64,000 nt of DNA, taken from positions 62,416-126,415 of the forward strand of contig DLMH01000187.1 of the NCBI GenBank assembly GCA_002478115.1, in the 5' to 3' direction. This document shows, one piece after another, positions 58,740-64,000 of the stretch (position 1 is the first letter of the stretch; each line of letters begins with the position of its first letter). The DNA comes from Candidatus Acidiferrum typicum. Its GTDB lineage: Bacteria; Acidobacteriota; Terriglobia; Acidiferrales; UBA7541. Below the pieces are notes generated by a model. That model had not been told where the DNA came from. It searched no databases and worked only from the letters and a program-made list of their open reading frames with translations. The position numbers and the translations under genes are program-made.

Positions 58740-60653
58740 ATGAGTTCTTTCCGCCAGAATGCCGCGCCATCACGGCGCCTATTCCTGCTTTTTTGTGCCG
58801 TGCTCTTGGTCCTGCCCGCGCTTCTCCAGGCGCAAACCAAGCCCGAAAATCCACCTGCGTACGACGTCAAGGCGCACTACACCAAGTACGAATTCCGCAT
58901 CCCCATGCGCGATGGCGTGAAACTCTTCACTGCCGTCTACGTGCCGAAAGACGCCTCGCACGCGTACCCCTTCCTCATCAATCGCACGCCCTACGGCGTT
59001 GATCCGTACGGCCCGGATCGCTACCGCAAATCGCTGGGGCCCAGCGAAAGCTTCGAGCGCGATGGATTCATCTTCGTGTTTCAAGATGCCCGCGGGCGCT
59101 TTCTCTCCGAAGGCGATTTCATCGAAGTCACGCCGCACAAGGAAAACAAGAAGTCGGCCAAAGACGTGGACGAAAGCACGGATTGCTACGACACCATCGA
59201 ATGGCTGTTGCACAACGTTCCTAACAACAACGGCAAAGCCGGCATCTTAGGGATTTCCTACGATGGTTTCTACACCGCCGCGAGCATCATCAATTCGCAC
59301 CCAGCGCTAAAAGCGGCGTCGCCGCAAGCGCCGGTCGCCGACCTTTATATGGGCGATGACGCCTATCACAACGGCGCGTTCATGTTGGAGGCCAATTTCG
59401 GTTTCTACGCAATTTTCAAGCCGCGCACCGAAATCGCTCCCGCGCCGGAGCAATGGCCGCATTTCGATTACGGCACCACCGACGGCTACGACTTCTATCT
59501 TCAAGCGGGTACGCTCTCCAACCTCAGGAGCCGCTATCTAAAAGATTTCGGCGTTTATTGGGATGACCAGATCAAGCATTCCAACTACGACGATTGGTGG
59601 AAGGCGCGCAACATTTCCGCCTTCATGAAGAATGTGCATTGCGCCGTGCTCGCCGTTGGCGGCTGGTTTGACGCTGAAGATCTGGTCGGCCCGGGGAAAG
59701 TGTTTCAAGCCGTCGCGAAATTCAATCCGGATACGCCGGACACCCTGGTGATGGGCCCGTGGGTTCACGGCGGCTGGGCGCATACTGAAGGCGATCACCT
59801 CGGTGACGTCAACTTTGCCGGCAAGCATTCCCCGTTCTTCAACGACAACGTGCTGCTGCCTTTCTTCCGCCAGTATCTGAAGGGTGAGGGCAATGCCAAT
59901 CTTCCGCGCGCGTTGATGTTTGAGACGGGCACGAATGTCTGGCGCCGCTACGATTCCTGGCCGCCGAAAAATACGGAGCCGCGCTCGCTCTATCTTCATT
60001 CGAGCGGCCAGCTTTCCTTTGATCCACCCACGGAATCAACCGCTAGCTTTGATGAGTACGTCAGCGATCCGGCCCATCCCGTGCCCTTCGTGAATTTCCC
60101 CGCGCTTGGCGTCCCGCAAACCTATATGGACGCCGACCAGCGCTTCGCCGCCAAGCGTCCGGACGTGCTTGTCTACCAGACCGCGCCCCTCGAAGATGAC
60201 ATCACCGTCTCCGGAGCGGTTGCGCCGCACCTCTGGGTTTCCACTTCGGGCACCGATTCCGACTACGTCGTGAAACTCATCGATGTTTATCCCGAAGATT
60301 TTCCCAATCCCGACCCCAATTCCAAGGAAGTGCAAATGGGCGGCTATGAGCAACTCGTGCGCGGCGAACCCTTCCGCGGAAAATTCCGCAACACCTTCGA
60401 GCGGCCCGAACCCTTCGTCCCCGGCCAGCCCACCGTCCTCAATTTTTCTTTGCCGGACATCAACCACACCTTTCGCCGCGGCCACCGCATCATGGTGCAG
60501 ATCCAGAGCAGTTGGTTTCCGCTGGTCGACCGCAACCCGCAAAAGTTCCTGAATATTCCCGAAGCCACTGAAGCCGATTTCCAGAAAGCCACCGAGCGCG
60601 TCTATCACTCCAAATCCAACGCCTCCGCCCTCGTGCTTCCCGTGCTGCACTAG
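58740..60653 (+). CDS. Secreted CocE/NonD-type hydrolase (X-Pro dipeptidyl-peptidase S15 family)
   Basis: 637 residues. A signal peptide (RRLFLLFCAVLLVLPALLQAQ) leads into an alpha/beta-hydrolase domain: FRIPMRDGVKLFTAVYVPKD, FVFQDARGRFLSEGDFIEV and GKAGILGISYDGFYTAA with the nucleophile Ser in GISYDG at about 172. VMGPWVHGGWAHTEGDHLG carries the usual catalytic His. Residues about 420-630 form the jelly-roll C-terminal domain (VTVSGAVAPHLWVSTSGTDSDYVVKLIDVYPEDFPNPDPN). Relatives hydrolyse esters or peptides; the substrate is open. Periplasm. Confidence 0.88.
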   Translation: MSSFRQNAAPSRRLFLLFCAVLLVLPALLQAQTKPENPPAYDVKAHYTKYEFRIPMRDGVKLFTAVYVPKDASHAYPFLINRTPYGVDPYGPDRYRKSLGPSESFERDGFIFVFQDARGRFLSEGDFIEVTPHKENKKSAKDVDESTDCYDTIEWLLHNVPNNNGKAGILGISYDGFYTAASIINSHPALKAASPQAPVADLYMGDDAYHNGAFMLEANFGFYAIFKPRTEIAPAPEQWPHFDYGTTDGYDFYLQAGTLSNLRSRYLKDFGVYWDDQIKHSNYDDWWKARNISAFMKNVHCAVLAVGGWFDAEDLVGPGKVFQAVAKFNPDTPDTLVMGPWVHGGWAHTEGDHLGDVNFAGKHSPFFNDNVLLPFFRQYLKGEGNANLPRALMFETGTNVWRRYDSWPPKNTEPRSLYLHSSGQLSFDPPTESTASFDEYVSDPAHPVPFVNFPALGVPQTYMDADQRFAAKRPDVLVYQTAPLEDDITVSGAVAPHLWVSTSGTDSDYVVKLIDVYPEDFPNPDPNSKEVQMGGYEQLVRGEPFRGKFRNTFERPEPFVPGQPTVLNFSLPDINHTFRRGHRIMVQIQSSWFPLVDRNPQKFLNIPEATEADFQKATERVYHSKSNASALVLPVLH

Positions 60654-60667
60654 CGCCTAGCGCAACC

Positions 60668-60815
60668 CTGTCATCCCGAGCCGAGTCCTCGAAGCGAGGA
60701 ATCTCTCTGATCTTTGCATCTGCGCGGGACGCGGACTGTTCGACCCCATCTCGGCAAGGAGTAAACAGTTTTGTCATCCCGATCCCGCAAAGCGGGAGAG
60801 GGATCTGCTTTTCGC
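60668..60815. repeat. Two dispersed repeats of family D
   Basis: Copies at 60668-60706 (TGTCATCCCGAGCCGAG, then GAAGCGAGGAATCTC) and 60770-60815 (TGTCATCCCGATCCCGCAAA, then GGGATCTGCTTTT). The rest of the 266-base gap up to ybaB has no visible gene. Confidence 0.68.
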
Positions 60816-60919
60816 AAAGAACTGAGGCAAAAGCAGATTCATCACGCAAAAAACCACGAGTCTTCGTGAGATTGATTTTTCTTGGGAGGGAATTGGGTTT
60901 CTAATCCGGGTAGCAGGGG

Positions 60920-61246
60920 CTAGAACAATCCCGGTATCTTCAGGCCCGCCACGCCGGGTATGCCGCCCGCGAGGTTCCTCATCTGGTTGGCCAGCTCTTC
61001 ATCCACGCGCCGCGACGCTTCATTCACCGCGGCCCGCAGCAAATCCTGCAACATCTCCTGATCCTTGCTCGCATACACTTCCGCTTCGATCTTGACGTCC
61101 AGCACCTGCTTCTGGCCGTTCATCTTCACGGTGACCATGCCGCCGCCGGCCGAAGCCTCCACCGCGACGGAGTTCACTTGCCGCTGCAGGTCTTCCTGCA
61201 CCTGCCGCAGCCGCGAAAGCATCTGTTGGAGAGCGTTGACTTCCAT
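60920..61246 (-). CDS. ybaB: YbaB/EbfC nucleoid-associated protein
   Basis: 108 residues from the Met at 61246 (the longer frame from 61291 adds unrelated residues). [73 protein letters not shown] matches YbaB, a dimeric DNA-binding protein. It lies 31 bases after dnaX, the usual dnaX-ybaB pair. The C-terminal Gly/Ile-rich tail ([15 protein letters not shown]) is typical. Confidence 0.95.
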   Translation of the reverse strand: MEVNALQQMLSRLRQVQEDLQRQVNSVAVEASAGGGMVTVKMNGQKQVLDVKIEAEVYASKDQEMLQDLLRAAVNEASRRVDEELANQMRNLAGGIPGVAGLKIPGLF

Positions 61247-61277
61247 AATTTTCAAAGCCTCACCTTTCAGTGCGACT

Positions 61278-63089
61278 TCACTCCTCGTCACGCCGCCGCA
61301 CTTCGGAAATTCTCCCGCCGAAGCGCTGCAGCATGGACTTCACCATCGGGTCATTTTCAAACTGCGCGCGCATTTCCTGCGTCGCCGGTGCCGCGCGTTC
61401 TGAAAATTGTGCGTTCGCCGCACCTGTTTCGAGTCTAGCACAGACGCGAACGGCGCGCCCTAGTACCTTGCTCGATGCGCCACGGATCTTTTCCAGTGTG
61501 TCGCGCCCTTCAATCAATCCCGCGAACGTGCTCTTCTCCGATGGAAAACAAATGCGCAATTCGCCGCCCTCGAGCTCCCAGCGCGACGCGTGCTCCAGCA
61601 GTTCGGCGACAAACTTCTGCTGCGCCTGAATTGCTGTTTTGATTTCCGCTACCTGCTCAACCGTCAGACCCGCAACGGCAAATTCGGATGGCGCAATTTT
61701 GGCCGGCTCGGGCGCGGGAATAAATGCTTTTTCGTTCGCCATCACGGCCGCACTCGCTTGGCTCGCGGGTTCCGCAATGCGCGCGGGTGCCGCTGCCACC
61801 GCTGTGCTGCTGGGGCCCCACGCGTTTGTCGCCATCGCTTTCGTTTCCGTCTGCGGAGCAAACGCGCTTGCCGACGCGGAACGCGAAGGGAACGACGGTG
61901 TTGCGGAGCCCGATCCCGCGCTTCTCGGCGCCGTGCCTCCTCCACTGTTGCCACCTGCGCCGCCGCGTGCCTGTGCCAGCAATTCCTCCAGCGGAGCCAG
62001 CCGCGCCGCATTCACCATCCGCAGCAATCCCATCTCCAGATGCACGCGCGGGTCCGGCTTGTGCCTCAAATCATTTTCCGTCTGCAACAGAATCTGGAAG
62101 TAGCGCGTCAGATCTTCTTCGCTGAAAAGCGCCGCGGCCTTTTCCAAGCCGGGCCGCTGCTCCGGCGTGGCGGCGATCAAATCCGAATCCGCACCGCAGA
62201 CGCGGGCAATCAGCAGGTTCCGCATGTGCCGAATGGCTTCGCGGCAGAAGTGCTGGAGGTTGCGCCCCTCTTTCTGGAACGTATGCACCAGGCCCAGGGC
62301 GCGCTCAGCCGATTGCGCGGCGATGGCTTCGACAAGTTCTTGCAGGGCATCCTCCGGCACCACGCCGAGGAGATTGCGCACCGGTTCGTCGTGAATATCG
62401 TCGCCGCAATACGCGCGGGCCTGCTCCAACAGCGATAAAGCGTCGCGCATGCTGCCTTCCGCCATGCGCGCCATCACGGAGAGCGCGCCATCGTCAACCT
62501 TCAGATTCTCCTTTTCCGCGATGTACTGCAGCCGGCTGGTGATTTCGTTGAACGTCAACGCGCGAAAATGAAAATGCTGCGCGCGCGAGCGGATGGTATC
62601 TTCCAGGTCTTCGGGCTGCGTCGTGGCCATCACGAAGATGACGTGTTCCGGCGGCTCTTCCAGCGTCTTCAGCAGCGCGTTGGACGCCTCGCCCGTCAGC
62701 ATGTGCGCTTCGTCGAGGATGACCACCTTGCTGCGCGCCGCGGCCGGGGCGTAGCGCACCATCTCCCGCAACTCGCGAATCTGGTCAATGCCGCGATTCG
62801 AGGCCGCGTCAATCTCAATCACGTCCAGCGACGACCCCGCCGCAATTTCCTTGCACGAATCGCATTCGCCGCAAGGCTCGGGCGTGGGTCCATTCACGCA
62901 GTTGAGCGCCTTGGCCAGGATGCGCGCCGCCGTGGTTTTCCCCACGCCGCGCGCCCCGGAAAAAATGTATGCATGCGCCACGCGATTCATCTTGATCGCA
63001 TTGGCCAGCGTTTCCGTTACGTGTCCCTGCCCGACGAGGTCCGCGAAGGTCTGCGGCCGCCATTTTCGCGCAATCACTTGATAAGTCAT
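61278..63089 (-). CDS. dnaX: DNA polymerase III gamma/tau subunit
   Basis: 603 residues. [31 protein letters not shown], Walker [21 protein letters not shown], a zinc motif CGECDSC, Walker [37 protein letters not shown] and sensor-1 residues match DnaX. The last 230 residues are Ala/Pro-rich and then tau-like. It is the clamp-loader ATPase. The SRP RNA gene lies upstream on the same strand, a common bacterial arrangement. A programmed frameshift site (gamma form) was not identified. Confidence 0.95.
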   Translation of the reverse strand: MTYQVIARKWRPQTFADLVGQGHVTETLANAIKMNRVAHAYIFSGARGVGKTTAARILAKALNCVNGPTPEPCGECDSCKEIAAGSSLDVIEIDAASNRGIDQIRELREMVRYAPAAARSKVVILDEAHMLTGEASNALLKTLEEPPEHVIFVMATTQPEDLEDTIRSRAQHFHFRALTFNEITSRLQYIAEKENLKVDDGALSVMARMAEGSMRDALSLLEQARAYCGDDIHDEPVRNLLGVVPEDALQELVEAIAAQSAERALGLVHTFQKEGRNLQHFCREAIRHMRNLLIARVCGADSDLIAATPEQRPGLEKAAALFSEEDLTRYFQILLQTENDLRHKPDPRVHLEMGLLRMVNAARLAPLEELLAQARGGAGGNSGGGTAPRSAGSGSATPSFPSRSASASAFAPQTETKAMATNAWGPSSTAVAAAPARIAEPASQASAAVMANEKAFIPAPEPAKIAPSEFAVAGLTVEQVAEIKTAIQAQQKFVAELLEHASRWELEGGELRICFPSEKSTFAGLIEGRDTLEKIRGASSKVLGRAVRVCARLETGAANAQFSERAAPATQEMRAQFENDPMVKSMLQRFGGRISEVRRRDEE

Positions 63090-63133
63090 ACGTGACTTGC
63101 ATTTTCGGCGTCCGCCCCGAAAAAGTCAAAACT

Positions 63134-63167
63134 CTTTGGAGTGCGGCAGCTCGCTGCCGCTTTTGCG
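63134..63167. repeat. Dispersed palindromic repeat, family A
   Basis: GGAGTGCGGCAGCTCGCTGC followed by CGCTTTTGCG. The 63300-63370 stretch adds the simple GCTGATATCTGAT repeat seen near 33960. Confidence 0.65.
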
Positions 63168-63380
63168 ACGTCCACTATTCTTCCCAAACTGTCATCCTGA
63201 GAGCCGCTTTCGAGCGGCTCGAAGGAAGGTTCCGACCGGGTCGGAAAGGATCTCATCCAATTGTGTGTGGTAAATCCGTGCGGCGAAAAAGCTAGAGCGA
63301 AGGGCAGCTGACCAACCGCTTCCTGGTCGCTGGTCGCTGATATCTGATCGCTGATAACTGATATCTGCTCTTCAAAGCGA

Positions 63381-63484
63381 GGAACTTCGGGATCTCCGCG
63401 GCACACTTGGCTTACCCGGTACCGTTGCTCCCTTCCGGGCCTGGCGGGGTTCGCGGGACCTCGTTGCACAGAGCCCGAAGTTCC
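63381..63484 (-). ncRNA. ffs: Signal recognition particle RNA (4.5S type)
   Basis: On the minus strand GGAACTTCGGG at the start pairs with CCCGAAGTTCC at the end (63474-63484 with 63381-63391) as the closing stem of a roughly 104-base hairpin. The apical part has CCAGGCCCGGAAGGGAGCAA, the universally conserved GGAA-tetraloop region to which Ffh binds. It lies about 290 bases upstream of dnaX. A small SRP RNA without the Alu domain, the usual Gram-negative type. Confidence 0.92.
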
Positions 63485-63559
63485 ACGTATCGGCAGTCGC
63501 GCGCTTCGCGTCTGCACCCCAAAGCTTAGCACACCGCTCAAACCTCCTCCAATTTCTCC

Positions 63560-63725
63560 GTGGCACAGACACTCTTGCCTGTGCTCTTGGGTCCGTAGGG
63601 GGTCGGAGCTTCAGCTCCGACATAGGGCTTCCATTTGTTTTTTTGTCATCCCGACCGGAATGGCCGACTTTCTCTTCCGTTCGCGCTGCGCGAACGTCGG
63701 CCATGGAGTGGAGGGATCTGCTTTG
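63560..63725. repeat. Cluster of dispersed repeats: families B, C and D
   Basis: Family B at 63560-63592 (GGCACAGACACTCTTGCCTG), family C at about 63596-63625 (GGGGTCGGAGCTTCAGCTCC) and a family D unit at 63641-63725. The three families adjoin with no gene between them. Confidence 0.68.
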
Positions 63726-63866
63726 TTCTTCCTCTTGAACGCAGGCGGCGGTCCGCTCTTCCTGTCTGTGGTTTTCGTGCAGGCCCCAAAATGTCGGCGC
63801 GCCGACAATATAATTACACATATAGTGTATCATATAGTTAACAGAGCAAGAGAAAACAAAGGAGTT

Positions 63867-64000
63867 ATGGGCGCGCGCATTATGCAGGGGACACCCCCCC
63901 CACCCCCTATGTTTTGCGTAAGTGCGGGAATAATTGGACTTACGGGCGAATGCCGCCGATGTACGGGAATGATTGGACTTAGCCCGGAAATCTCACAAGG
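63867..64000 (+). CDS. Possible start of a protein, open at the window edge
   Basis: The ATG at 63867 has an AAGGAG 5 bases upstream and an open frame of 44 codons to the window end. The peptide starts MGARIMQG, has a Pro run, and repeats GIIGLT and GMIGLS. AT-rich sequence with TATAAT at 63808 precedes it. The low-complexity content and direct repeats make a non-coding origin equally possible. Confidence 0.25.
   Translation, partial: MGARIMQGTPPPPPMFCVSAGIIGLTGECRRCTGMIGLSPEISQ
63924..63981. repeat. Short direct repeat at the window end
   Basis: GCGGGAATAATTGGACTTA (63924-63942) and ACGGGAATGATTGGACTTA (63963-63981) agree at 17 of 19 positions, 39 bases apart. CGTAAGT and ACTTACG around the first copy form an inverted repeat. 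Confidence 0.55.

Noticed and set aside
63611..63808. 65-codon minus-strand frame
   Set aside because: Built from family C and D repeats; no protein-like pattern or ribosome-binding site.

Overview
The window looks like a GC-rich, Gram-negative chromosome of the Acidobacteriota (inference). Supporting signs are an outer-membrane receptor with an N-terminal carboxypeptidase-like plug extension, LpxB next to lipid exporters, a one-chain branched-chain 2-oxoacid dehydrogenase E1, a PilZ-coiled-coil giant, many secreted proteins, and dense families of short palindromic intergenic repeats. Translation and housekeeping markers (dnaX, ybaB, recR, dxs, the SRP RNA gene) show it is chromosomal.

Positions 1-14.4 kb form a peptidoglycan-recycling island. 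It holds the start of murA, murQ, an amino-sugar kinase (AmgK type) fused to a RapZ C-terminal domain, a MurU-type uridylyltransferase carrying a repeat-derived insert, a TonB-C protein, a NagZ-AmiE fusion, NamZ (DUF1343), an amino-acid permease, a sodium:solute symporter, a BadF-type amino-sugar kinase and a helical-repeat protein. Together they can release GlcNAc, MurNAc and peptide outside the cytoplasm, import them, and feed MurNAc either into catabolism (kinase, then MurQ) or directly back to UDP-MurNAc (AmgK, then MurU).

14.5-19.1 kb holds an MFS carrier and a probable copper-handling operon (Cys/His-rich secreted protein, TonB receptor, CusF-like lipoprotein). 19.1-26.7 kb is metabolic: fused E1, PspC, DoxX, phosphofructokinase, an SH3 protein and an ornithine cyclodeaminase-family enzyme. 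27-35.7 kb holds a large kelch lipoprotein, a TetR regulator with a perfect operator, an enoyl-CoA hydratase, a Mug-type glycosylase, a PaaA/BoxB-like diiron protein, a rhodanese, a macrodomain protein and a MidA-type methyltransferase.

35.8-40.75 kb is the accessory region. A REP-associated transposase sits between inverted REP copies. Next comes a serine-type tRNA with a UAU (isoleucine) anticodon, then a 3,065-bp IS1595-family transposon with 25-bp ends, an 8-bp target duplication and five candidate passenger genes.

40.8-48.7 kb is a minus-strand envelope operon (lipoprotein, two ABC half-exporters, LpxB, and an M1-peptidase-like protein that has lost its zinc motif). 48.9-55.7 kb holds hypothetical proteins, the PilZ-coiled-coil protein, a DUF962 protein, a threonine dehydratase-like enzyme and recR. 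55.76-56.50 kb is a small element with perfect 16-bp inverted repeats around a PD-(D/E)XK-like gene. Then come dxs, a CocE-type hydrolase, ybaB, dnaX and the SRP RNA gene. No CRISPR array or rRNA gene was seen.
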